Notes: a model not told the origin generated them from the letters alone. A DNA stretch of 64,000 nt from Aradus depressus (GCA_963662175.1 OY759221.1:30750045-30814044); one strand, 5' to 3'; shown: positions 19,930 to 30,742, numbered from the stretch's first letter. Numbers and translations: made by a program.

Positions 19930-20335
19930 GATTAGAGGGCTGATAGCCTACAAAGCTCAAATCGCGGGTGTTGTGTGTAATTTTTTATTTGGGAGGTGAA
20001 AAAAAACTGAGCACACCGTCCTTAGGATGGGGCGTTTAGATATGTTAGGTACTCGGTAAATACAATTCTACCCCAGATGAATTAACCTAAGTAGGCAAAA
20101 TTTAGGATTCCCACATTAGTCAGGCTCTAAGTTCACCAGAGTGACGAATAAAAATTTAGAGTAGTCAAAATTTAGGATGCCCACAGTAGTCAGGTTCTCC
20201 AGTGACGAATAAAAATTTAGAGTACCTAAGCAAAATTTATGACTCATGCCAACCAGAACGAAGAAACTACGCTCTTTCGTGGTAGGCGATATGATCTTGT
20301 AGTTAAAGCCCGGGCATGAGTCATAATAACTAATA
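19930..20335 (+). mobile_element. SINE with internal duplication
   Basis: The head is nearly gone (CAAAGCTCAAATCGCGGGTG). The body segment GACGAATAAAAATTTAGAGT with TCAAAATTTAGGAT..CCCACA is present twice (about 20142 and 20202) and the 3' end CCCGGGCATGAGTCATAATA is intact. The duplication of roughly 65 bp arose within the element. Confidence 0.75.
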
Positions 20336-20754
20336 GTTGTCTTGCATAAAGGCATTAAGAATGCTCATATAAAGTGTTTTGTTTTTAAGGTTTTAATGCC
20401 CCCTCTGATTTTTTCATATCGATACTTTCATTACATCGGCAGTTATTCCTTGATTTTATTCGAATTGTTCCCAAGGTTAAAAAAAAAAAGTGTTTCGTGT
20501 CAATTGATTTCAACACTATTATATAGTTTCTCGCAATAAAAATATTACCACAATCTATCCTCGAAATGGACCTATTTACGAAATGCAATATTGAGTTTCC
20601 CAATACCAATTTATATATATATAAATGCACATCAGATACTTTAGTTTCAATGTGCACGCGATCGCTGCTCTTTGCAACGCCACACAAACCGGATTTCTAA
20701 GTTAGAAAAAATATTCAATAGTATCAACAAAACACTCAGGTGAACGGTGGACGA

Positions 20755-21410
20755 CATCTATTGATTTTCAGCCAAAGGGGGGGGGGGGGGGGGAGAGGAG
20801 GGCTTAACTCTAATAACTGCCGTTGTAATAAATGTATTGAAATTAAATATTTCATTTAAATTTAAACACCCGTAAGGACAGCCCTGTTCATTTCTACAAA
20901 ATCAGCAGAAGGGAAGTGGGTTCAACTCAAAACCTTATTAAATGTCGATGTAATGGATGTATCGATTCAAAATTTAATATGAGAATTCAGAAGCCCCCAC
21001 GAAATTTCATATGTAAATTCAAAACCCCTATAAGGACAAAACTCGTTAATTTTTAGCAAAAATCGATCGAAGGGAAGGAGGATCGGAGAAGGGAGCAACT
21101 CAACAACCCCAATAACTGCCGATGTAATGAATGTATTAACATGAGATATCATATCAAAAGTCAAATTTCAGCGAAATCAGCCGAAGGGAAAGGTGTGTGC
21201 AGAGGAAGGGTCTCAACTCAAAATCCCTAATAATGATCGATGTTATGAATTTATCGACACAAAAGTTACTATGAGGAGTTAGGAGCCCCTGTAAGTCGAC
21301 TGTTGATGTTTAGCCTAAATATTCAATTTTTTCAAAAAAGAACAAAAACTTAATCAATTAATTCGTGCTGGTGAAGTACATTGCCGATAACTCACAGAAA
21401 CATTTTTTCC
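20755..21410 (+). repeat. U repeat, long copy with poly-G
   Basis: Three to four core units; GCCGATGTAATGAATGTATT shows the consensus well. The purine run of the first unit is a 17-base poly-G (20777-20793). The 3' end is at GTACATTGCCGATAACTCAC. Confidence 0.82.
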
Positions 21411-21600
21411 TTTCGAAGCCCCGTCTCTTGGTCTTCATCCACTGCTGGACAGTGGATGGTTGGGCAATGTGGTGGGAGGGTCAGCGCTGGTCTCCCGCCG
21501 CCGCCTCCCCTCTCCACTAGTTGGAGACTGGTAATATATGGGCAGTGTGCGGGAGTCCTACTGGTGCTGTCCTCATCGAGTTTCTTATATATTATTATTA
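21411..21600. other. GC-richer island, unassigned
   Basis: Unusually GC-rich for the window (CCCGCCGCCGCCTCCCC). An 87-codon frame covers it but shows no domain; the simple-sequence content argues against coding. Confidence 0.25.
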
Positions 21601-21637
21601 TTTTTAATTTATTTAGTTTTTTTTTTTTTTTTAATCT

Positions 21638-21745
21638 CTTTTAATAATAATAATAATAATTTATTTCCGTTAAACCAATACATGGTAATAGGATACGTCA
21701 AAAGAATGTATACATTAAGATAGCTTATAAATTAGATTTATAACT
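21638..21745 (-). mobile_element. LINE 3' end fragment
   Basis: (AAT)n tail, then TTTATTTCCGTTAAACC, CATGGTAATAGGATACGTC, as in the 55022 copy. The minus-strand element has lost all coding sequence. Confidence 0.62.
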
Positions 21746-21949
21746 ACTTGAGTCTAACACATCTATGATTAGTAGTAACATAAAAACTATTTAAACAAGT
21801 AAAATTAAATTAATAAAAAATGAACAAATAAATACTTAAAAATATACGAGTACATCAACAAAATTAATACAAGATACGTTTATAATAAGTAGACACATTC
21901 TACATTTTAATAAAAATTAAGATAACTATTTTTCAAAAAAACTCTTCGG

Positions 21950-22015
21950 AAGTGTCTTTATCCCAACGATGTATCGGGACGTTCCTACGTCCCATCATCA
22001 GGTCCAATGTGCAAA
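21950..22015 (-). repeat. hammerhead-like motif, degenerate (family E)
   Basis: Minus strand: CCTGATGA, extra T, a perfect 7-bp stem GGGACGT/ACGTCCC with an AGGA loop, then GAT (GAA expected), ATCGTTGGGAT. The core is damaged at one key adenine. Confidence 0.45.
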
Positions 22016-22500
22016 TAAAGTACATTCGACTGACCTTTAAGTGGAGCAACTCTGCCCAAAAAAGAAAAATGAAAGCTTTCTATTAAATAATATTTTTAGT
22101 TTATGCTTTCTGTTTATTCATCTACCATTGATTTAGTACATATTCTATTTATTTATTTTTGTATATGTTTGCTATTATTTTGTAATATTAATTTATTTTT
22201 TGCTACTTATTATGTCTTATATATTTTGCATTACTTATTATTTTAACATGTCTTCTTATAGTCATCACTTCTGCTTATTGTTATTGTTTTTGTACAGATT
22301 GTTGGTAGTTTGGAAAGTAAGTTTGAGTTTAACGATGGTAAGTTTGGTTTTAACACCTCCAAGGTGAGCCGATGTCCAAATTTGAGTTCACGACCCCCCA
22401 AACTCCATCCAAAATGTAGATAAGAGATCAGGAGGCAGAATCGTGCTTGTGATAACTAATCGCAGAGGGAGTGGCTTAGTCGTTAGATTCTCTCCACTTA
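22016..22500. other. AT-rich sequence, nothing recognised
   Basis: No repeat family or frame identified. Confidence 0.3.
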
Positions 22501-22501
22501 A

Positions 22502-22556
22502 CTAACATCCTGACGCCGCCATCCAACTAACATCCTGACGCCGCCATCCAACTAAA
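22502..22556. repeat. 25-bp tandem duplication
   Basis: Two exact copies of a unit containing ACATCCTGACGCCGCCATCC. Confidence 0.85.
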
Positions 22557-22654
22557 CTAGGAATATCAATAAAACAGTTTATAGTTCCTTCGTGAACACC
22601 AAAATAACATCCGTCCATTCAACTATTACTCAAGAATGTCCCTAGACATTAAAA

Positions 22655-22800
22655 AGAATAGATTTTATTACTGAATCGTCTATAATAAGTGCTGAGTCTC
22701 TAAACATTTTCCGTTTTCAAGGTTTATATAATATTTTGTTATCAGTCGTAGTGATTACATAAAAGGTGACTGATAAACAACAGCGTCCGAATACATTTCT
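22655..22800. repeat. dispersed repeat, also at 24640-24790
   Basis: Shared order: CTGAAT/CTGAAA..CTATAATAAG, CATTTTCCGTTTTCAAGG, TTTGTTATCAGYCGTAG, GATAAACAAC. The family is unknown. Confidence 0.6.
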
Positions 22801-22925
22801 GCGATCTGTCAATACAGGATAAAGCTAATAAAATAAATAAAAACAAACAACGTGTTTAACTTTTATATTGTTTATTTCCACAAAACTATATATCCAATAT
22901 TTTGTGTAAGGAGATTCGTTGAAAT

Positions 22926-23905
22926 TATTGTACTCAAATTTTTCTTTATAGGTCTTCTCTCCCAATTAGTTTACACTTTCACTATTTATTCATATTTTGT
23001 ATAATAGTCAAACAGTTTTTCCGCCCATTTTCAATTACTTCATTTTATTAACATGTTTCATTTTTAATTTTCTTTATTTTCCAAACTAATATAAGTTTAT
23101 CTGTGTTTCTCAACATCTTTATTTTGTCCTATTAAGTCTTCTTTGTTTCATTTCCATTAAAAAAAAAAAATGAAACTTGATAACTTATATATAGAAGACT
23201 TAATAGGACAAAATAAATATGTTGAGAAACACAGATAAACTTATATTAGTTTGGAAAATAAAGGAAATGAAAAATGAAACATGTTAATAAGATTGAGTCA
23301 TTGAAAATGGGCAATGCCCGAAACTGTTTGACTATTATACAAAATATGAATAAATAGTGAAAGTGTAAACTAATTGGAAGAGAAGACCTATAAAGAAAAA
23401 TTTAAGTATCGTAACTAGGGGTTACTTTACTCCGCTTTTTCATAAATTTCACTTTTCATCAAGATTTTAAGTACCATCCAGTCTTCATAAATTAATGTTT
23501 TTGTTATTAAAGATTCTCCTAGATCTGTAGTTTCAGAATATTATTTTAGTTTTTGAATTCTGATGTTTTTCATTTTTTTTTTTGTAAGTGGCATAAAGTT
23601 AACTTTGGTGGTGGGATACTTTACCCCACTTGTAAATATCACTAATTTCTCATAGGAAAAAAGCCTGGAGTAAAGTAGAAATCTCATATTCGAATTTTAC
23701 ACCATCGACAATAACTACCATATTTTTTCCATGTGAAAAAAGTTACATTTTTCTCCAACAAAAAAAAAAAAGAATCAAATATTCTTTCAAGTCATATTTT
23801 ATTGGAAAGGTATGAGGTTGGATCAATCAAAACTTTTTTTTTGCAGTGGCGTAAAGTTACCTCCCAAGGTGTAAAGTAACCCCTAGTTACGGTACAATAA
23901 AAGTA
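22926..23905. repeat. large foldback, split by a TA-target element
   Basis: The left arm 22926-23160 is complementary to the right arm 23171-23408 plus 23893-23905 (about 240 bp, with few mismatches) around an A-rich loop. Landmarks: AAGACTTAATAGGACAAAAT and GGAAGAGAAGACCTATAAAG. The right arm is interrupted by 23409-23892 at a TA, and the left arm preserves the uninterrupted sequence. Confidence 0.85.
23407..23894. mobile_element. TA-target transposon, non-autonomous
   Basis: Inverted ends CGTAACTAGGGGTTACTTTA and complement; TA at both boundaries (23407-23408, 23893-23894). The empty site is present in the left arm of the surrounding foldback as GAGTACAATAA (read in reverse), proving a two-base TA duplication. 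Internal copies of AAAGTTA and TACTTTACCCC repeat the end motif. No transposase. A Tc1/mariner-superfamily relationship is inferred from the target only. Confidence 0.82.
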
Positions 23906-23944
23906 TATAATTACGAATATAAGAATATAAAAGTTGAACAAGTT

Positions 23945-24640
23945 CTTTGTTATTTTCCCAGCTATACAAAGTATAAAGGAATCGGTTAGAAATTCGATGC
24001 CGAGTTTTCAACGGAATTTCATGTTTTCCGACCTCCTGATTCCAAAAAAGAAAAAAAAATATCTGTGTTTATCTGTTAACTAACTCCCTTTAGAATGAAT
24101 GTATCGACACGAAATTTTATATGTGTACCTAAAACCCCATAAGGACATCTATTGATTTTCAGTTATATCAGTCGAAGGAAAGGAGGGGATTATGGGGTGG
24201 CTTAACACAAAAATATTAATAACTGCCCTTCTAATGAATGTATTGACAAGAAATTTCATTTGTAAATTCTAAAGCCCTCTAATAACAATAACTGTTGAAT
24301 TTCAGCCAAATTGGTCAAAGAGAAGGGGGATTAGAAGGGGTGGCTTAACACAAAAACTTGAATTACTGCTGTTGTAATGGATGTATCGACAAGAAATTTT
24401 ATATTTAAATTCAAACCCTCATAAGGATGACACCTATTAATTTTCCGCTAAATCGGTCATAGAGAAGCGGGACCAGAGGATGGAAGCTCAACTTAAATAC
24501 CCTAATAACGGCCAATGTAATAAATGTGTCAACAATAAATTTATTGTTAAATAAATAAATAAATTTATTTATTTATTATAAGGATTTAGAAGCCATTATG
24601 TAAGTCAAATATATAGAGTTTCAGTCCAAAATAGATTTTA
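23945..24640 (+). repeat. U repeat, reference copy
   Basis: Begins with a potential hairpin (TTCCCAGCTATACAAAGTATA; in better copies ACTTCCCC pairs with GGGGAAGT), then TCGGTCAGAAATTCGATG and GAATTTCATGTTTTCCGA. The core is four diverged tandem units whose TAATGAATGTATCGACA-type motif falls at 24093, 24232, 24375 and 24518, a period near 140 bp. Each unit runs through TTGACAAGAAATTT, CCCTCATAAGGATGACACC, TTAATTTTC and a purine run, then CTCAACT. Good copies end GAGCGAAAAC, CTGGGGAAGTACATTGCCGG and TGATTCACCGACGA. CTTCCCCAG at one end and CTGGGGAAG at the other form short inverted termini. No coding capacity in any copy. Confidence 0.85.
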
Positions 24641-24790
24641 TGACTGAAACACCTATAATAAGGTCTCTGAACATTTTCCGTTTTCAAGGCTTGTATACTT
24701 TGTTATCAGCCGTAGTTGAGTAGAACTGATTGCGAGAAATTGAAAAGATGGTTGATAAGCAACACTTAATTGTCCTTACGGTCTCTCAAA
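24640..24790. repeat. second copy of the 22655 repeat
   Basis: CACCTATAATAAGG, CATTTTCCGTTTTCAAGG and CTTTGTTATCAGCCGTAG match. Confidence 0.6.
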
Positions 24791-24865
24791 TATATTTATT
24801 TTTTTACACATCGATTAACAGTTCACCCATTTTTAAAAACTTATCAATCCAAACTACTAACTCCC

Positions 24866-24930
24866 AAAGTAGAGTCGGAGCCCTGGTAGTAGGCGATATG
24901 AGGTCGTAGTTAGGCATGAGTCACAATAAC
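24866..24930 (+). mobile_element. SINE 3'-end fragment
   Basis: AAAGTAGAGTCGG, GGTAGTAGGCGATATGAGGT, GGCATGAGTCACAATAAC. Confidence 0.65.
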
Positions 24931-25574
24931 AAACTATGAGACATTATAATTAATAAAAGAGCTTAAACAAACTGAAAGTACAATAAAAAATGTCGTTATT
25001 CAGTAAAGAACAATAATGTATTGTTAATAAAAAAAATTTCAATAATGTTGAGAAATAAATTTTTAGCAATGTGTACTTCTCTGAGTATTAGTGGTGACAA
25101 TAAACTGTTCAAAGCTCAAGTCAAATGGAATTTCAACTAAGTCCTTTCATCCTCGAACTCATTAAAAATTAACCAATACCCTTCCTAATAAATATTTATA
25201 TTGAAATAAATATATTAATTGTTACAAAATAGGTTATGTAATAAAATATACGGTAGTTGACGCTGTGAAATGCACCACACAGACCTATACAGTTATTCAG
25301 ATGTTAAGATGCACATTAAATAGGTCGCTATCGTCACATCTAACAAGCATCTAATTTAAAATATTCTTACATACAAACTAGGACCTAGATTTTGTATCTA
25401 GGTTTAATTTGGTATTTAAATTTAACTCTCTACAAAATAAAAGTGGGAAATTATCATAAAAGTAACGTTAAAACTATTCTCGACATTTCTTGAGAAATAA
25501 AATACTACACGATGTGTGATTACAGTAGATATACAAGAGATGAAAGGTAATTTGTTTAAAAATTTTGAATAAAT
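24931..25574. other. AT-rich sequence, nothing recognised
   Basis: No repeat family, inverted end or coding pattern seen. Confidence 0.3.
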
Positions 25575-25793
25575 ATGTTGAAAACTTCGGGGATTTCGTT
25601 TCCCATTTCAGGAGATACGAAACAGTTTTTTTTATTTTTAAATGACAAACTTATTTCAATAACAAATTTGAAAACTACCATCGACGCTGTATTCTCGCGG
25701 TATTTAGAGACACTACAATCACAGTTGTATATATCTGATTTTAGCTATCACAAACCTATAATTTCATGTATAAAAGAAATTGAAGAACAATAA
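25575..25793 (+). other. 72-codon open frame, unrecognised
   Basis: Reads MLKTSGISFPISGDTKQFFL and ends SCIKEIEEQ. It is reasonably protein-like, with AATAAA just past the stop, but no homologue is recognised and no splice context is seen. Its last codons fall inside a 101-bp tandem duplication. Confidence 0.25.
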
Positions 25794-25949
25794 ATTTGAA
25801 AGTTTAATTCCTCATATTACTTTCTTTATTGTAACATTACAAAACAATAAAATAAGTTTGTTTTATCTATTTAAAAGAAATTGAAGAACAATAAATTTGA
25901 AAGTTTAATTCCTCATATTACTTTCTTTATTGTAACATTACAAAACAAA
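25772..25949. repeat. tandem duplication, 101-bp spacing
   Basis: A segment of about 77 bp (AAAAGAAATTGAAGAACAAT to ACATTACAAAACAA) is present at 25772 and again, nearly unchanged, at 25873. Confidence 0.9.
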
Positions 25950-25985
25950 TTTTAATCAAAATCAGTTCACGACAAATTTTTGAAA

Positions 25986-26228
25986 CTAAAGCAGATGTTT
26001 ACAAATCAAATCTTTTGCTGCAATTTGCTTTTTTTTTTCCGCTGATATCGCTGCCACAATTTGCAGTGCATCATTCAAAAACCTTGCTTCGAATACAGAT
26101 GACATTGCCAAGCCTGCAAAAGAGACTGGGAATGTGTAAAGCAGAGTGGTGTACCCTTGCGATGAACTCGTGTGAGACGAGGCGTTCCTTAACAAGGAGC
26201 TGGGGGCCTCGCAGCGTACACCACGCAT
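25986..26228 (-). other. 80-codon open frame with internal splice acceptor
   Basis: C-terminal half AMSSVFEARFLNDALQIVAA then ISAEKKKQIAAKD. A very good acceptor (a pyrimidine run ending CTCTTTTGCAG) lies directly before the codons for GLAMSSVFEAR at about 26119, so the true coding part may be only the last 40 codons as a terminal exon. Not recognised. It directly borders the 26295-26972 foldback. Confidence 0.3.
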
Positions 26229-26294
26229 TCCAATGACACTTCTCGTTCCATCTCTACATGCCTTATCTACACTGGGTTATTTTAATCTATGCAA

Positions 26295-26972
26295 AGTAAG
26301 GTTTTGAATGCATAGCATGGAGGCATAAGGACTTAGGTATTTGGTAAGGTATCCAAGTCTGGGAGTTTTATGTTCTTCGAAAAGATCTCAATAGATTTCA
26401 GATCAACTTCGTAAAAATTCAATTTGTCAGAAAGATATTCTAAACCAATTGACGGGGTTAGAATCGAAATGGACCAAGTGACATTTTTTAAAAATTTTCG
26501 TTGTGCATAATCGGGTACAAAAATGATTCATAATGATTCAGGAAAAAAGTTGTACAAGTGAAATCCTAGCCAGTGCTGAGATCTAGTGGCAAATCACTGA
26601 TACCATTTTGGTGACATGAACAAGTAACTACTACAAATTGAGTTACTTGTTCATGTCACCAAAATGGTATAAGTGATTTGCCACTAGATCTCAGCACTGG
26701 CTAGGATTTCATTTGTACAACTTTTTTCCTGAACAGAACTATCATTTTTGTACCCGATGCACTTAACGAAAAATTTAAAAAAATGTCACTTGAACCATTT
26801 TGATTCTAACCCCGCCAATTGGTTTAGAATATCTTTCTGACAAATTGAATTTTTACGAAGTTGATCTGAAATCTATTGAGATCTTTTCGAAGAACATGAA
26901 ACTCCCAGACTGGGATACCTTACCAAATACCTAAGTCCTCATGCCTCCATGCTATGCATTCAAAACCTTACT
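26295..26972. repeat. 678-bp foldback with ~335-bp arms
   Basis: The arms 26295-26629 and 26641-26972 are almost fully complementary, with scattered mismatches and small indels, around an 11-bp loop (ACTACAAATTG). Landmarks: TAAGGTTTTGAATGCATAGC at the outer edge, TTACTTGTTCATGTCACC at the tip. Transcription across it would give a long perfect-stem RNA. A further partial copy of one arm is at 27133-27185. No coding frame. Confidence 0.92.
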
Positions 26973-27195
26973 GATTGTAGTGTGACGTTGAAATTAAGAT
27001 TTGTATTCAATTTTATGGTTTGCTAACAGCAACTTTCACCATAAAAGCAGAAGACAAAAATATTTCAGGTTTCGATAAATTATAGATTTTTTTATTCAGT
27101 TAAGAATAATGCACAGTTTCTTCAAGGTTTTAAAAATGTCACTTAGACCATTTTGATTCTAACCCCGTCAATTGTCTTGAATCACTGGAAATGTA
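26973..27195. repeat. spacer with partial foldback arm
   Basis: 27133-27185 repeats ATGTCACTTAGACCATTTTG and GATTCTAACCCCGTCAATTG from the foldback. Confidence 0.6.
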
Positions 27196-27480
27196 CTTCA
27201 CCAGATTGAAATAAACAATTATAGTCTAGCTTTCCCTCCAAAGTCAATCTAAAAAAAATAGTTGACGCACATTCGGACTTGTGAGTCGATACGTTCATTA
27301 TATCGATAGTTATTAAGATTTTTGAGTTGTTCACTCTGTCTTCTTATCCCTTTCCTTTGGCCGATTTCTCTGAAAATGTTGTGGTCCTAACAGAGTTCTG
27401 GTAACACATATAAACTTTCATATCGATAAATACATTCTATTGAGAGTTATTGTGTTCACAGACAGAATTTTTCATCGATA
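27195..27480 (-). repeat. U repeat copy, reverse
   Basis: GAAATGTACTTCACCAGATT at the outer end and two units to TATTGAGAGTTATTGTGTTC; a further reverse unit lies at 27690-27820. Confidence 0.68.
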
Positions 27481-27680
27481 CTTAACATTTTTTGCAGAGA
27501 TATTGTGAAACTCTTAATAAAAAGTAAAGAAAAGATGTATGTTTTTTAAATATATTGTCTATTACACAAATATATATAATATGGGGGTACTTTCGGTATT
27601 GCTACCATCTTCAGCCACGACTTAACAAATACTGACAGTATTTACTTAACAGTATTTGTTAAGTCGCATTTAAAGGATAA
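27460..27680 (-). repeat. element end A, inverted hairpin form
   Basis: Minus strand: GTTAAGTCGTGGCTGAAGAT, stem GGTA-GCAA-TACC, GAA, then AGTACC where AGTACT is expected, so position 16.1 is altered. CAGTATTTGTTAAG recurs inverted at 27630-27665, giving a small hairpin. Confidence 0.6.
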
Positions 27681-27820
27681 ACAAACAAACTGAACTTTCT
27701 TATCAAAACGATGATTACAATGGCAGTTATTAGAGACTTTAGTTAAGCCTCCCCCCTAATCCCTCCCTTGCATTTAGCTGAAAATAAATAGGTGTCGTCC
27801 CTCTCAGGATATTCTGCTAC

Positions 27821-28317
27821 CCCAATTTGCATTAAATAACAAAAATAATAAAAAACTGACTTTACGAAGAGTACAGAAGAAAAACTTCATGTGATTTTTT
27901 TCTTTATTTCACCAATAAATGTTTGTCTACCGAATAAATAGATAACATTATTATAGATAATAATATATAATATATTATGTGAATCATAATTTTCTTGCAA
28001 AACGGTATTAATTCATTTTCAGTTATGCAAATGCAACTCATTATGCATATTTCCCTTCCCTCAAACAAAATGCAGTGGACAACTGATTAGAATAGAGATA
28101 TTGAAGACGTGTTGGAAGGGCGGTGGGATGACCCTTCCTGGAGCGACCCCGGATCAGGTGGTGTGACCCTCAACTTCCTGGGTTCGGTTGTATAACGACC
28201 TTCAGGAGCACACCCACCGGAGAAAGTCATCCTCTCTACATTCCAGTGTCCTCCAGGACCTCTCTCAGGATCCCATTAGGTAATTATATCTATCAACAGA
28301 AACACCAAAGAAAAAAA
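27821..28317. other. unassigned
   Basis: AT-rich to 28060, then a GC-balanced stretch (GGGCGGTGGGATGACCCTTC, TCCTCCAGGACCTCTCTCAG) with no open frame or repeat match. Confidence 0.3.
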
Positions 28318-29290
28318 AAAGAAATATACGGTGTATCACCTGCAGTGTACTCCCCCAGGACTAATTAATCAATTAATTTTTCGCTCCCTCTCCAAATAGA
28401 TGGACTTACGTAGGGACTTCTGAACCCTTACACTCAATTGTGTGTTGATAAATTCATTACATTAATATTAAGGTTTTTGGGTTAAGTCCCTCTGATTCCA
28501 CTCTTGCCACCTGCCGATTTCGCGGAAAATTGATAGGTGCTACCCTCATGAATTTCATGTCAATATGTTCAGTACAATTACATTATTAGAGGTTTTGTGT
28601 TAGGCCTCCCCTTATCCCCCCCCCCCCCCCCCCTTCTCTTCATTCGGTTTGGCTGAAAACGAACAGGTGTCGTCCCATTCGTTTTCTGGATACACATATA
28701 CAAATTCGTGTCTATATGTCGTCGTCTGATCGTAGAATTGGGCAGATCATGATGTGCCTGGTCATTTCATGATCTGCCGCCTTTTCATGAAATTACCAAC
28801 TAATATCCGCCATATCGTTCAATGAAAATCGTTTAACGATTTGGCCAGTCATAGTTGGCATATCGATTCCATTTGAAAAGGCTGGGATTTATCCGAAAGA
28901 AGAAAAATTTGACCTTCCCTTCAGTCCTTTTAGTGAAACAGAACAGGTTCTCCGGTTTTGTGGAAGCTAATTCACGAAGCGCGGAGAGTGCGAAGATAGC
29001 GCCACAAGCGGCGTAAAATGCATTTATTTCACGATATGCCCAGCCATATCATGTTATGGCGAAGCGTTTAGTTTGGAATATCGACAAACGTATTGCTCTC
29101 ATCGATCGGCCATTTTTGTCATTGGGCACATTGATATGACCGGCAGACAATAGGGCAAATCATGAAATGGCCGTAGATCATCAATTCTACGATTGGACGA
29201 CCATATTACATTGATTCTATCGGGAGATATCGTGTTCACAGACACAAACACAAAGACAATTCGTACAGCTGAGGAAATACGTAAAAAAAA
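28318..29290 (-). repeat. U repeat copy, reverse, carrying another element
   Basis: The outer end GTGTATCACCTGCAGTGTAC starts it; an 18-base poly-C (28616-28633) replaces the pyrimidine run of one unit; the core resumes after the insertion with CATTGATTCTATCGGGAG. Confidence 0.75.
28718..29202. mobile_element. TIR element inside U
   Basis: The left end has GTCTGATCGTAGAATTGGGC and the right end is the complement of GTCCAATCGTAGAATTGATG. ATAT flanks both sides. Subterminal CATGATCTGCC/GGCAGATCATGA boxes repeat. The body is less AT-rich than the flanks. Exact boundaries are uncertain by a few bases. Confidence 0.65.
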
Positions 29291-29504
29291 ATCACTTAGA
29301 GGTTCAAACATGCGGAAAATACTATTTACTCCTCAACTGTGGGTAATTAGTAGATAGTCTTTCCGAGGAAGACAATTTAGCTAGTTCTAGGAGGTCCCTT
29401 TCAGTTGTCACCAAATAGTTAATGGAATCATCAAAACGTTTCCAAGTATTTTTTCTAGGAAAGTTTTATGATTAGTTCTAACAAGGGAAGTTTACAGTAG
29501 TGAC

Positions 29505-29743
29505 ATTCAGGGAACGGAACGGAACTTGGCTCGATGGAGGGAGTCTAGTGAGGAACAGAACTGAAGTAGTGTTATGTATAAATCAATGTGTTAACATGAG
29601 AAGTTCTGTAAGGAACTGTACTAGAGCCTCATTCAGGGAACGGAAGGAACTTGGCCCATCGATGGAGGGAGTCTAGTGAGGAACAGAACGGAAGTAGTTT
29701 TTATGTATAAATCAATGTGTTAACATGAGGAGTTCTATAAGGA
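29505..29743. repeat. tandem duplication of ~125 bp
   Basis: CATTCAGGGAACGGAA, GATGGAGGGAGTCTAGTGAG and ATCAATGTGTTAACATGAG occur twice. The unit resumes at 30744 after a hAT insertion, and weaker copies follow at about 30950. Confidence 0.85.
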
Positions 29744-29744
29744 A

Positions 29745-30742
29745 TAGGGTTGCCACTCGTACCTTATTATAAAGTATTGTAAGTTATTTCGGGTAATTGT
29801 ACTCTATACTTTATGAGAACAATAAAGTACGCGAAAATACTTTATTTCGCATGATTTGATTTCTCTGGAATTCATTTTACATATAACATACAAAAAAAGA
29901 TTGGTCGTAAGAATTTTTGCGTTCGTTTTTGAACGCATCCTAGCCTCAAATGTCAACATTGTCAATGTCATTGTCAAAACTTCTTGATCGTTTTGTGTAA
30001 GCCGGATTAAGTGCAATAAAAATACGATTAATCGGTTTTATAGCTTTATGTTGTAGTAAATCATGGACAGGGACAACCTTAGTAAACGAAGTACTCCATG
30101 CACACCTACAAAACGTAATTTTGATAGTGAATCTCTGCGTCTCTGAATCTGATAAAAAATTAATTACTTATTTACTTTAACTTAAATATAGACTATAAAG
30201 GTGCTGTGAAGCTGCTTAGCAGAGATATTATTTGTTAAAAGTTGCTAAAAGTAATGAAAAATATGTTTTTAAGCAAAATAATAAAGGGTTAGGTTTTATG
30301 ACTCATGCCCGGGCTTTAACTACGAGGTCATATCGCCTACTACCAGAGCGCTCTTTCGTCACTCTGGTGGACATGAGCCCGACTCTACTGTGGGAGTCTT
30401 AAATTTTGCCTACCCTAAATTTTTTTATTCATCTAGGGTAGGGATCTTTAACGAGTACCTGACATCGTACAGGCTCGGGACCATCGCTTAACGTCCCATC
30501 CGAAGGACGGCGTGCTTAAGTTTATTTTACCTCCCAGATAAAATAAACTAAGGGCCTCGGTCGGGCTACGAACCCACGACCTTGAGCTCAGAAGTCAAGC
30601 ACGCATACCACTGAGCTACCGGCGCCCTCTAAAAATAATAAAGTAAAATAAATCAAACTTTATTTTGACACAATGTACTTTTTTTTTTCTAAATTTAATA
30701 ACCACTGTACTTTATTTGTACGAAAAAAAGGTGGCAACGCTG
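29745..30742. mobile_element. hAT-like transposon carrying a SINE
   Basis: Ends TAGGGTTGCCACTCGTACC and the complement of CAGCGTTGCCACC; TAAGGAA (7 bp, 8 with one mismatch) flanks both sides (29738-29744, 30744-30750), and the duplicated host unit reads straight through without it. About 650 bp once the SINE is removed. No transposase. Confidence 0.78.
30287..30631 (-). mobile_element. SINE, full length, 12-bp target duplication
   Basis: 345 bp from a GGTTAGGTTTTATGACTC end to a complete head (complement of GCGCCGGTAGCTCAGTGGTA). AAAATAATAAAG flanks it at 30275-30286 and 30632-30643. Confidence 0.94.

Noticed and set aside
23945..24640. U repeat as a Helitron
   Set aside because: The CGGTGAnTCACCG palindrome near one end is suggestive, but no CTRR end, 5' TC or AT-target insertion was visible.
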